A stretch of 64,000 nucleotides of DNA from Actinomycetota bacterium (GTDB lineage: Bacteria; Actinomycetota; CADDZG01; WHSQ01). The notes below the pieces were generated by a model. That model saw only the letters and a list, made by a program, of their open reading frames with translations. It was not told the DNA's origin and did no database searches. This document shows positions 28,335-35,737 of this stretch, piece after piece. Every line of letters starts with the position of its first letter. The stretch's first letter is position 1. Position numbers and translations under genes: made by a program. The DNA lies in assembly GCA_030446465.1 (NCBI GenBank), contig JAUJNI010000001.1:295859-359858 (forward strand), written 5' to 3'.

Positions 28335-28855
28335 TGCGCACCCGCGCTGCCGCTCTTTTCGGGGTGAAATTGAACCCCGACGAAGCTACCGGCGCGCGCC
28401 TCCGCGACAATCCCCTCGGACGTCGCCACCGCCGCGCTCGTCTGCGCCGCGTAGGAGTGTGCGAAGTAATAGACCGCCCCCTCCGGTTCGACCCTGGCCC
28501 AGCCGATGCGAGGCACCCGCCCCACGCTCACGCGCGTCGCTCTGCCGGGCAGCAGTCCGAGGCCCACAACTCCGCCGTCCTCCTCGGTCTCCTCCAGAGC
28601 AAGTTGCAGCCCGAGGCAGATGCCTAGGGTGGGCCCCCCGGCCGCCACTCTGCTGCGCAGGGCCTCGTCGAGACCGTGCGCCTTCATCCCGGACATGGCG
28701 GCGCGCGCCGAGCCGACCCCTGGCAGGACGGCAAGGTCGGCGTCGGTCAGCTCGACGGGATCCTGAGTGGAGCTTGCGTCGGCCCCTAACCGGTTGAGCG
28801 CGACGATGACAGACCGGACGTTTCCGGCGCCGTAGTCGCACACCGCGACCTTCAC
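28313..28855 (-). CDS. hisH: Imidazole glycerol phosphate synthase glutaminase subunit
   Basis: A 180-residue class I glutamine amidotransferase. The oxyanion strand is LAVLPGVGSARAAM and the nucleophile Cys is in LGICLGLQLALEE. The His-Glu pair is in VGVQFHPEKSG near the end. Rather short for HisH but complete. GTG 28855 overlaps the TGA of hisCB. Confidence 0.95.
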   Translation of the reverse strand: MKVAVCDYGAGNVRSVIVALNRLGADASSTQDPVELTDADLAVLPGVGSARAAMSGMKAHGLDEALRSRVAAGGPTLGICLGLQLALEETEEDGGVVGLGLLPGRATRVSVGRVPRIGWARVEPEGAVYYFAHSYAAQTSAAVATSEGIVAEARAGSFVGVQFHPEKSGSAGAQWLGRCL

Positions 28856-30381
28856 AGGAGGCCCTTCGTGGAAGGTATCTGTTGTCCCTCTTGGCGCACT
28901 GCTGCCCCGAGGGCACGACCGACGGCCTTGAACGCGGCCTCGGTGACGTGATGCTCATCGCGGCCTGTCGCTCGGACGTGAAGCCCCAACCCCGCGCCCT
29001 GAGCGAGGGACGCTAGCATGTGGCCACCCAAGCCAACGTCCTTGTCGAGGTCGATCTCGCTCCACGCACGGCCTCCGAGATCGAGCGCGGCGCTTGCGAC
29101 GGCGTCGTCCATCGGCACGACGGCGTCACCGTAGCGAGCGATTCCACGGCGATCGCCCAGCGCCCGTCGCAGGGCCTCTCCCAGCGCGAGGGCGGAGTCC
29201 TCGACCGTGTGGTGCTCACCGGTCTCGAGATCGCCGGTTGCTTCGAGCACGAGGTCGAGCCGTGCGTGAAAGCAAAGCTGCTCGAGGAGGTGGTCGTAGA
29301 TGCCGGTGCCCGTCTCGACGCGGACTCTGGAGGTGCCGTCAAGATCCAGCCGGACCCGTATCGTCGTCTCCACGCTCGAGCGCACGTAACGCGTCCTGCG
29401 AATCTTCCCGGTGTTGATCGGCGCCGCTTGCCCAACACTGCCGGCAAGGGCCTCGAGCAGGAGATCGTCGTCCTCTCGGTCTCGTATGGTGATACGAACT
29501 CCCTCCGGCACAGTCCGCACGACCAGGCCCTTGCGCAGCAACGCGTCGCGCAGCCCGTCCGGATCTTCAAGGGGCACGAACAAGAAGTTGGCGTGCGAGG
29601 GGTACGGCTCGAGGCCGATGCAGCGTAGCTCGCGAGCCAATCGCTCCCGCTCCTCGACCTGCGGCCTCACGTCGGGTGGCGCCGCGAGGGCCGCCAGCGC
29701 CAGAGCCGCCGACAGCGTCGATATAGGGGCGGGGGCCTGGCGACGGTTGAGCTCATCGGCGGTATCGCGGTCGGCGATCGCATAGCCGACTCGGGCGCCG
29801 GCCAGCCCAAACGCCTTGGAGAACGTGCGCAGGACAACGACCCCGTCGGCGATGCGACTCACGGCCGTTTCACCGGCGTACTCGAAGTAGGCCTCGTCGA
29901 CTACGAGCGGTCTCGACTCGGGGAGGTCCTCGAGAAGCCCTGTCGGGTTGTTGGGACGACAGCAAAAGGTCACGGCGGGGTCGTCCTCACCGAGCTCGGC
30001 CCCGGCGAGCCCGGCCGCAGCCCCATAGAGCGGATAGGTGGGGGAGTCGGCTATTCGAACCATGTCCCCAGGACCCCCGAAGGCCCTTGCGCACAGCAGA
30101 ATGAGGTCGTCTGCGCCGGCGCCAAGGACGACGTTGAACGGTTCTACCTGCGCATAGTCGGCAATCGCCGAGACGAGACGCGGGTAGCCGCCGTGGGGAT
30201 ACCCGTTCACGTCGGCAACCGCCCCGGCGACCGCCGCGGGGCGCGAGGACGCCAGCGGGCGAGCGGGCACGTTGGCGTCGAAGCGAACGATCTCGATGGG
30301 GTCGAAGCCGAATCGAGCCGCAATCTCGTCGGTTGACTCCGCCCAGCGATAGGCCGAGAAGCCCCGAGGCAGCGTTCTCAT
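28852..30381 (-). CDS. hisCB: Fused histidinol-phosphate aminotransferase / imidazoleglycerol-phosphate dehydratase (HisC-HisB)
   Basis: A single 509-codon frame joins two enzymes. Residues 1 to about 315 are a PLP-dependent aminotransferase: CRPNNPTG, VVDEAYFEY, and the PLP lysine in RTFSKAFGLAGARVGYA. From about residue 325 the sequence is IGP dehydratase: RTRYVRSSVETTIRVRLDLD, then EHHTVEDSALALGEAL and DEHHVTEAAFKAVGRAL, which hold the metal histidines. Linker QAAPINTGKI shows no start codon or ribosome site, so this looks like a true fusion. HisB is usually separate or joined to a histidinol-phosphatase. The start overlaps the hisD stop (ATGA). Confidence 0.9.
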   Translation of the reverse strand: MRTLPRGFSAYRWAESTDEIAARFGFDPIEIVRFDANVPARPLASSRPAAVAGAVADVNGYPHGGYPRLVSAIADYAQVEPFNVVLGAGADDLILLCARAFGGPGDMVRIADSPTYPLYGAAAGLAGAELGEDDPAVTFCCRPNNPTGLLEDLPESRPLVVDEAYFEYAGETAVSRIADGVVVLRTFSKAFGLAGARVGYAIADRDTADELNRRQAPAPISTLSAALALAALAAPPDVRPQVEERERLARELRCIGLEPYPSHANFLFVPLEDPDGLRDALLRKGLVVRTVPEGVRITIRDREDDDLLLEALAGSVGQAAPINTGKIRRTRYVRSSVETTIRVRLDLDGTSRVRVETGTGIYDHLLEQLCFHARLDLVLEATGDLETGEHHTVEDSALALGEALRRALGDRRGIARYGDAVVPMDDAVASAALDLGGRAWSEIDLDKDVGLGGHMLASLAQGAGLGLHVRATGRDEHHVTEAAFKAVGRALGAAVRQEGQQIPSTKGLL

Positions 30382-31400
30382 CGCGCTACCGCTCGAGCGT
30401 GCGCCGGCATGCCTTCGGCCCGGGCCAGAGCCTCAACTACGGGTCGCATCCTGGCGAGGCCCTCTTTGGTGATGCGTTGGGTGGTCACCGGCTTGAGGAA
30501 GGTCTCGAGGCCCATCCCGCCGGCGGCGCGCGCCGAGCCGCCCGTCGGGAGCACGTGATTTCCCCCCGTCGCGTAATCGCCCGCGGCCACCGAAGACCAG
30601 TGACCGACGAACACGGCTCCGGCGTTGCGAACGCGCGGGGCAGCTGCTTCCGCATCCTCGCCGAGAAGGACGAGGTGCTCGGGGCAAAGAGACTCGATCT
30701 CCGCGAGGGCGGCGTCCACGTCGCCGTTTGCCTCGACCACCCGGCACACCGAGTCGGGTCCGTGTTCCGCTTGCGCGGCAAGCTCCAGCTCCACTATGCG
30801 TCGGTCGGCCCCTTTCCCGGCAAGCACGACGACCTCGGAGGGCCCTGCGGGGAGGTCGATTGCGACGTCTGCCGACACCGCCAGCTTGGCCGCGTTGACG
30901 TACCTGTTGCCGGGGCCCACGATTTTGTCGACCCGCGCAATGGACTCCGTGCCATACGCGAGAGCTGCGATCGCCGGGGGGCCACCGACCGCCCACACTT
31001 CTTTCAGGCCGAGGGCGCGGGCGCCGGCCGCAACCATGCCCGCCCCGGCCGGGGGCGTCGCGATGACGATCCGTTGCACTCCCGCCACCAGGGCGGGAAC
31101 CGCGCACATCACGAGGGTGGAGATCAGCCCACGAGGAACGTAGATCCCCACCGATGCGAGAGGGTGCCACCGTCGCTCGAGCTCGACACCCGGAGCAACC
31201 TCGAGCCGGACCGCCGGGGGGCGCTGGACCTCGTGCCAGCGTGCGACCGCTTCGCCGAGCGCCACCAGCGCCGCCCTGGGGAAGTCGGTGGCCGGCGTCG
31301 CAGGAGCCGGTTCGACACCGTCGAGCCGAAGGCTCCAGTCGTTGAGCGCCGCGTCGCCACGCTGCTTGACGTCATCGATGATGGCGGCGATCTCGTTCAC
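30378..31400 (-). CDS. hisD: Histidinol dehydrogenase, short form
   Basis: A 340-residue NAD-dependent dehydrogenase for the last two steps of histidine synthesis. Key parts are PGGxxxYPS-like SVGIYVPRGLISTLVM, VDKIVGPGNRYV, the zinc residues in LAAQAEHGPDS, GDYATGGNHVLPTGG, and the final AHARAV histidine. GTG 31400 overlaps the hisG stop. The family is usually about 430 residues: the first ~30 and a ~45-residue helical insertion after QAEHGPDS are missing. The catalytic residues are all kept, so it is likely functional. Confidence 0.92.
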   Translation of the reverse strand: MNEIAAIIDDVKQRGDAALNDWSLRLDGVEPAPATPATDFPRAALVALGEAVARWHEVQRPPAVRLEVAPGVELERRWHPLASVGIYVPRGLISTLVMCAVPALVAGVQRIVIATPPAGAGMVAAGARALGLKEVWAVGGPPAIAALAYGTESIARVDKIVGPGNRYVNAAKLAVSADVAIDLPAGPSEVVVLAGKGADRRIVELELAAQAEHGPDSVCRVVEANGDVDAALAEIESLCPEHLVLLGEDAEAAAPRVRNAGAVFVGHWSSVAAGDYATGGNHVLPTGGSARAAGGMGLETFLKPVTTQRITKEGLARMRPVVEALARAEGMPAHARAVAR

Positions 31401-32236
31401 GCGAGCATCCGTTCGATCGGCAGGAGCAGGATGTCTGAGGCGCCCGCTGCCCGAAGTCTCGGCAGGAGCCTCCACACCTCCGCGCCCGGCACCACTGCGT
31501 GGACGGCCACCATGCCCGGTTCGGCCAGAGGAAGCACGCTCGGGGAACGCGAGCCGGGGACGACGCTTGATATCGCCGCGAGGGCGCTGTGGGGCGCATT
31601 CATCATCAGGTAACGAGCTGCCTTGCCGTCGACCACGCTCGCCAGCACGGGGGCCAGCCGCAACGCGCCTTCCGCCGGATCCTCGGCTCCGATCAAGACC
31701 GCCTGGGATGAAAACAGCACGCCGATCGACCGAAGTCCGTTCGTGCGAAGCGTGTTTCCGCTCGAGACGAGGTCGACGATGGCGTCGGCAAGTCCCAGGC
31801 GAGGCGTGATCTCCACAGACCCGGTGACCTCGACCAGCTCGAATGGAATGGTCCGCTCGGCAAGGAGCTCCGTGGTGAGGCGTGGGTAGGCGGTGGCGAT
31901 TCGAGCGCCGGCGAGCTCGCAAAGGGAGCGCATCGATGCCTCCTCGGGGACGGCGGCCTCCAGGGCGCAACTACCAAACCCCAGCCGCAGGAGCGTGCTA
32001 ACTCGAGCTCCCCGCTCGCGGGCGAGGTCGGCGCCCGTGATCCCACAGTCGACGACGCCATCCTGAACGTATTCCGGGATGTCGGCGGCTCGTACCAGCA
32101 GGACCTCGACAGGTGCGCTTCTGCAGCGAAACGCAAGCGCCCGCTCGCCCGGCTCTTCGGGCCCAAAACCCGCGTCGTGCAGCAGACCTATCGCAGGCTC
32201 CCGCAGCCGACCCTTGACCGGGATGGCGATTTTCAC
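31397..32236 (-). CDS. hisG: ATP phosphoribosyltransferase, long form
   Basis: A 279-residue enzyme for the first, committed step of histidine synthesis. It begins VKIAIPVKGRLREPAIGLL, has the family loop DCGITGADLARE, the nucleotide segment DAIVDLVSSGNTLRTNGL and a C-terminal ACT-like regulatory domain of about 75 residues. The long form is normally feedback-inhibited by histidine and needs no HisZ. GTG 32236 overlaps the TGA of the yerC-like gene, so regulator and enzyme are coupled. Confidence 0.93.
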   Translation of the reverse strand: MKIAIPVKGRLREPAIGLLHDAGFGPEEPGERALAFRCRSAPVEVLLVRAADIPEYVQDGVVDCGITGADLARERGARVSTLLRLGFGSCALEAAVPEEASMRSLCELAGARIATAYPRLTTELLAERTIPFELVEVTGSVEITPRLGLADAIVDLVSSGNTLRTNGLRSIGVLFSSQAVLIGAEDPAEGALRLAPVLASVVDGKAARYLMMNAPHSALAAISSVVPGSRSPSVLPLAEPGMVAVHAVVPGAEVWRLLPRLRAAGASDILLLPIERMLA

Positions 32237-32580
32237 TTCTTCGTCGAACGCTTCGCCCGACGCTCCAGCGCGAGCCGGTAGCCGCCCTCGCCGTGACGAA
32301 GCCAGTGAGCCACACGCGTGACCGTCGCCGTGGATGCGCCGGTCCGTCGGCTTACCTCGTGATAGGGGAGCCCTTGCTCCACCAGCTTCGCCACTTCCCA
32401 GCGATGGGCCATTGCCTCCAGCTCCGCCAGCGTGCACAGATCCCTCAGGAACCGCTGCACCTCGTCGGTTGTCTGCAGGGTCAGGATGGTCTCGAAGAGA
32501 TCCGACATTCCGTTGGTCCAATCGTCTTCCTGACCCCGTTTCGTCGCGGTATCCACCAGCCCCTGACCACTCCCTGCCAT
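32233..32580 (-). CDS. TrpR/YerC-family DNA-binding protein, likely regulator of the his operon
   Basis: A 115-residue helical protein with the TrpR-superfamily DNA-binding pattern LYHEV-type QGLPYHEVSRRTGASTATVT, and a preceding helix pair DEVQRFLRDLCTLAELEAMA. It is the first gene of the his unit. YerC-like proteins have been predicted as histidine regulators by comparative genomics, so a role here is plausible but inferred. ATG 32580 has a GGGAG site six bases upstream; ATG 32508 would give 91 residues starting MSDLFETILTL, closer to the family start, but with a poorer site. Confidence 0.8.
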   Translation of the reverse strand: MAGSGQGLVDTATKRGQEDDWTNGMSDLFETILTLQTTDEVQRFLRDLCTLAELEAMAHRWEVAKLVEQGLPYHEVSRRTGASTATVTRVAHWLRHGEGGYRLALERRAKRSTKK

Positions 32581-32606
32581 CGCACGCTCCCAGCGCTAGG
32601 CTCCTT

Positions 32607-32622
32607 GTATTAACGTATTAAC
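32607..32622. promoter_or_regulatory. Direct repeat GTATTAAC x2 in the divergent his control region
   Basis: Two exact, adjacent copies of GTATTAAC form an AT-rich island in otherwise GC-rich DNA, between the yerC-like gene and hisA. It gives -10-like sequences on both strands (TATTAA and TTAATA types). It is a natural place for divergent promoters and for an operator of the TrpR-like protein encoded next to it. No experiment supports this. Confidence 0.45.
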
Positions 32623-32667
32623 ATGATAACTCATGAAAGCCCGTCGGTGAGCATTCCTCTCAGGTTC

Positions 32668-33399
32668 ATGGTGGTCCCGGCGGTCGACGTGCTCGGCAGC
32701 GCGGCCGTGCGATTGGAGCAGGGCGACTTCTCTCGGCTCCACCCGGGCGCTCGGGACCCCGAGGAGTGGATTGCCCTCTTGGCCGGGGCGGGCGCTCGGC
32801 TGCTCCACATCGTCGATTTAGACGGTGCTCGCGGGGGAGGCCTTCGCCCCAAGCTCATGGCTCGATTGATTGCGTGCGCGGCAGGCGTGCCGGTACAGAT
32901 CTCGGGCGGCATCCGCTCACTCGAGGACGCCGGAACCCTCCTTGACGCGGGCGCCCAGCGCGTTGTCCTCGGCACCGCCGCCTTCTCAGGAAAGACGACG
33001 CTGGAGCGGTTTGCGGACGCACTCGGCGAGCATCTTGTCGTCGCCGTCGACGTCCGCGCGGGAAAAGTGGCGCTGCAGGGGTGGACGCGCTCCACTGAGA
33101 TGGCGGTCCACGATGCGATCGATCAATGCGTCAATGCGGGGGTGCGGCGCATCCTTTGCACCGCCATCGAACGCGACGGCACTCTGGCAGGGCCCGACCT
33201 GGCACTGTTCCGGCGCGTCCAGGCCCGAGCGGGCATACCGGTCATCGCGGCGGGCGGCATCCGCTCCGAGGCGGACCTGGCCGGCCTGGCCACCATGGGA
33301 CTCGAGGGTGCCGTGGTCGGGAGGGCGCTGATCGACGGCCACTTGCCCCTGTCCGTGCTCGACGCTAGTAGAGTTGAATCACCGCGTGGAAATTCATAA
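32668..33399 (+). CDS. hisA: ProFAR isomerase (HisA)
   Basis: A 243-residue (beta-alpha)8 barrel that isomerises ProFAR to PRFAR, the substrate of HisF. It starts MVVPAVDVLGSAAVRLEQGD with the first catalytic Asp. The central VQISGGIRSLEDA and the second half CTAIERDGTL are typical, and AGGIRSEADL and GAVVGRALIDG bind the phosphates. The second Asp of the family (T-x-I/V-x-x-D-G) is in IERDG. ATG 32668 matches the family start; ATG 32623 would add 15 residues and lie directly on the promoter-like repeat. It is divergent from the his operon. PriA-type dual function cannot be excluded because no trpF is seen here. Confidence 0.9.
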   Translation: MVVPAVDVLGSAAVRLEQGDFSRLHPGARDPEEWIALLAGAGARLLHIVDLDGARGGGLRPKLMARLIACAAGVPVQISGGIRSLEDAGTLLDAGAQRVVLGTAAFSGKTTLERFADALGEHLVVAVDVRAGKVALQGWTRSTEMAVHDAIDQCVNAGVRRILCTAIERDGTLAGPDLALFRRVQARAGIPVIAAGGIRSEADLAGLATMGLEGAVVGRALIDGHLPLSVLDASRVESPRGNS

Positions 33400-33488
33400 C
33401 CGAGCCCCTGAGGTTGGCTTGTTCTCCCCGCAGGCAAACGGCCTGGCGGCCTAAGCTTCAGGAAAGTGAGAAAAGGAAGAGCAGGGCG

Positions 33489-34013
33489 ATGGTCACGATT
33501 CGTCAGCCCGTTCCCGAGGATGCACCGGCTCTTGGCGCCGTTCATGTGCGGGCCTGGCAGCGCGCCTACCGCGGTGGGCTGATGCCCGACGATTACCTCG
33601 ACGGGCTTTCCGAGGACGAACGAGCCGAGTTGTGGGCGGAGCCTCTCAAGCGTCCGCCGAGACCAGGGTTCGCACGCTTCGCCGCGGAGGACGAGATGGG
33701 CACCCTCGTGGGCTTCATCACCGTCGGCCCTGCGGACGGTGACCCCGACAGTGAGGAAGGCGAGGTCTACGCCCTCAACGTCGATCCCGTCTGTTGGGGG
33801 CAGGGTTGCGGGCGGGCTCTGCTCGACGCCGGTGTATCTGCGTTGGCCGAGGCCGGATTCTCGGAGGCAACGCTGTGGGTGCATCCAGGGAACAGACGCG
33901 CCCGTGACTTCTATGAGCGGACAGGGTGGCTCGCCGACGGGGCGGAACGGGAGCAGGAAGTCCTGGGGGTGCGGGTACCCGAGGTCCGGTATCGCCTCTC
34001 CTTTGCCCGTTAG
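33489..34013 (+). CDS. GNAT-family N-acetyltransferase
   Basis: A 174-residue acetyl-CoA-dependent acetyltransferase. The acetyl-CoA loop is CWGQGCGRALLDAG, and the later strand-helix ATLWVHPGNRRARDFYERTGW is typical of the GNAT fold. The start MVTIRQPVPEDA, preceded by a purine-rich AAAAGGAAGAGCAGGG, decides for ATG 33489. Substrate unknown. The stop overlaps the remains of a mazF-like gene on the other strand. Confidence 0.85.
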   Translation: MVTIRQPVPEDAPALGAVHVRAWQRAYRGGLMPDDYLDGLSEDERAELWAEPLKRPPRPGFARFAAEDEMGTLVGFITVGPADGDPDSEEGEVYALNVDPVCWGQGCGRALLDAGVSALAEAGFSEATLWVHPGNRRARDFYERTGWLADGAEREQEVLGVRVPEVRYRLSFAR

Positions 34014-34104
34014 GCACCACGACTACCGTTGCAAGACGGCTGGCGCTCATGGCATCGCCCTGAACTGTCACGACCGGTCGCGTGAAACCAGGATCGGATC
34101 CCAC
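34012..34104 (-). pseudogene. Remnant of a MazF/PemK-type toxin gene
   Basis: Downstream of the MazE-like antitoxin, about 31 codons read GSDPGFTRPVVTVQGDAMSA then SRLATVVVVP. This matches the core of MazF toxins, where PGF-RPV-V-Q-DAFN-SR-TVVVVPLT is usual. An in-frame TGA lies 27 bases before the GTG at 34104, and the N-terminal strand with the RGEVWW-type sequence is missing. After VVVVP the frame runs into the antisense of the acetyltransferase gene, so the C-terminal half is lost too. It cannot encode an active toxin. Confidence 0.6.
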
Positions 34105-34136
34105 GGGGTCGGGCAGTGAGGCTCACTGAACATCCC

Positions 34137-34376
34137 CTACTCGTTTCGTTCGAGCGTTCGGCGGCCGGCTTCGGCCAACCACGAGTCCGGCTGTGCATCG
34201 ATTTCCGCCAGAGACTCATCCATTGCCTGCGTGACCGCCCCCGGATCCCGCCGGAGTAGATACTCAGACAAAGCCTCCTGGTACAAGAGGCTTCGAGATT
34301 TGCCGGTCCTGCGAGCCATTTCGTCGGCTCTCTTGAACAGGTCATCGGGAATCGAAACCGCCGTTTTCATACCCAA
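34137..34376 (-). CDS. Ribbon-helix-helix antitoxin (MazE/CopG-like), apparently orphaned
   Basis: A 79-residue protein. The N-terminal MKTAVSIPDDLFKRADEMAR is the classic ribbon-helix-helix DNA-binding domain, followed by a second helix KSRSLLYQEALSEYLL. The acidic, probably unstructured tail (DESLAEIDAQPDSW) is the type that wraps a MazF toxin. The toxin gene that should follow is decayed, so the antitoxin may persist as an autoregulator or by chance. Start is ATG 34376 or 34370. Confidence 0.8.
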   Translation of the reverse strand: MGMKTAVSIPDDLFKRADEMARRTGKSRSLLYQEALSEYLLRRDPGAVTQAMDESLAEIDAQPDSWLAEAGRRTLERNE

Positions 34377-34390
34377 AGTAAAACCGTAGG

Positions 34391-35581
34391 CTATTCGGTG
34401 AGGGCTCTCGCTATCACCATTCGCTGGATCTCAGAGGTGCCTTCGAAGATCGTGTAGATCTTCGAGTCCCGGTACCACTTCTCGACGGGGAAGTCCTTGA
34501 TGTAGCCGTAGCCCCCGAGGACCTGAACAGCTTGCTCGGTGACTCGCACCGCGACTTCCGCCGCCTTCAGCTTCGACATGGATCCCTCGGCCTTGTTAAA
34601 CGGCTGCCCGCTCGCCGCCATCCACGCCGCCTTGTGGACCAGCAGCCTGGCGCACTCGACCTCGACCGCCATGTCGGCGAGGTGGTTCTGGATGGATTGG
34701 TGGCGAGAGATTGGCACGCCGAAGGTCTTGCGTTCCTTGGCGTAGTCGGTCGCGAACTCGAGCGCGGCCCGTGCGATGCCCACCGCCTGGGCGGCCACGG
34801 AGGGCCGGGTCATCTCGAAGGTCCTCAGAGCGGCCGAGGAGCGCCCGGAGGACTCCCCCCGGCGAGCCTTGTCCAGCTTTTGCTCGAGACGATCCATGCC
34901 CCCGAGCACCCGGTCGCCCGGGATCCTGCAGTCCTCGAGCAGCACCTCTGAGGTGTCCGAGGCCCGGATCCCGAGCTTCTTCTCCTTCTTGCCCGGCCGG
35001 ATGCCAGGGTCGTCCTTGGTGATGAGGAACGACGCCTGGCCCCTGTGGCCGAGCTCCGGATCGACGGTTGCGACAATGACGTAGACGTCGGCGTAGCGGC
35101 CGTTGCTGATGAAGACCTTCTGGCCGTTCAACACCCACTCGTCACCGACGCGTTTGGCTCTAGTCCTGAGGCTCCTCACGTCCGAGCCCGCTTGTGGCTC
35201 CGTCACGCCGAACGCGGCCACCTTGGGGTCTTCCGGAGTGCCGAACATCTTCGGGGCCCACTCGAAGAGCTGCTCGGGAGTACCGGCGGCGGCGACGGCG
35301 GACAAGGGAAGCCCTGTGCCAAAGAGAGCCAGCCCGATCCCGGCGCAGCCCCAGAAGGCCTCTTCCAGAATGATGGGAAGTGTGAGGCCGGTGGGGTCTT
35401 GGTGGGCCTGGAGGTAGATGTCGATGGAGTAGAGCCCGGCCTCCGCGGCCTTCTTCAACACCGGCCACGGGAACTCCTCGGTCTCGTCGTAGTAGGCGGC
35501 GACGGGCCGGATCTCCCTTTCGGCGAACTCGTGTACCCACTTCTGCAGCTCGATGTGCTCTTCGCTTAACGAGAAGTCCAC
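34391..35581 (-). CDS. Acyl-CoA dehydrogenase
   Basis: A 396-residue FAD enzyme that makes 2-enoyl-CoA. It has FGVTEPQAGSDVRSLRTRA (FAD loop), NGQKVFISNGRYAD, and ends with IYTIFEGTSEIQRMVIARAL, with the catalytic Glu in FEGT. Length is normal. It is divergent from the R2-like gene across a 156-base region that holds a 20-bp inverted repeat. Whether it acts on isovaleryl-CoA, which would feed the leucine operon, cannot be told. Confidence 0.92.
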   Translation of the reverse strand: MDFSLSEEHIELQKWVHEFAEREIRPVAAYYDETEEFPWPVLKKAAEAGLYSIDIYLQAHQDPTGLTLPIILEEAFWGCAGIGLALFGTGLPLSAVAAAGTPEQLFEWAPKMFGTPEDPKVAAFGVTEPQAGSDVRSLRTRAKRVGDEWVLNGQKVFISNGRYADVYVIVATVDPELGHRGQASFLITKDDPGIRPGKKEKKLGIRASDTSEVLLEDCRIPGDRVLGGMDRLEQKLDKARRGESSGRSSAALRTFEMTRPSVAAQAVGIARAALEFATDYAKERKTFGVPISRHQSIQNHLADMAVEVECARLLVHKAAWMAASGQPFNKAEGSMSKLKAAEVAVRVTEQAVQVLGGYGYIKDFPVEKWYRDSKIYTIFEGTSEIQRMVIARALTE

Positions 35582-35628
35582 CGTCCCACCTCCTGCCGGC
35601 GACTCGATATGTCGGTGACTGTGAGCAT

Positions 35629-35648
35629 ACTTGACCCATCAGTCAAGT
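35629..35648. promoter_or_regulatory. Inverted repeat, candidate operator (TetR-type)
   Basis: ACTTGAC and GTCAAGT form perfect 7-bp arms around a 6-base centre. The site lies in the divergent region between the acyl-CoA dehydrogenase and the R2-like gene. Its size and symmetry suit a TetR-family fatty-acid regulator; no such regulator gene is in this window. Confidence 0.45.
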
Positions 35649-35737
35649 TACTACCGTCCACAATTAGCGACCGCGGTTCGCGGGTATGTGAGCCGGCACA
35701 GTGGGACCGCAGCGGCTCCTGAGCATGAGGGGGAAAC

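Noticed and set aside
32623-32667. ATG 32623 as the hisA start
   Set aside because: It directly abuts the AT-rich direct repeat, has no ribosome site, and adds residues before the usual family start at 32668.
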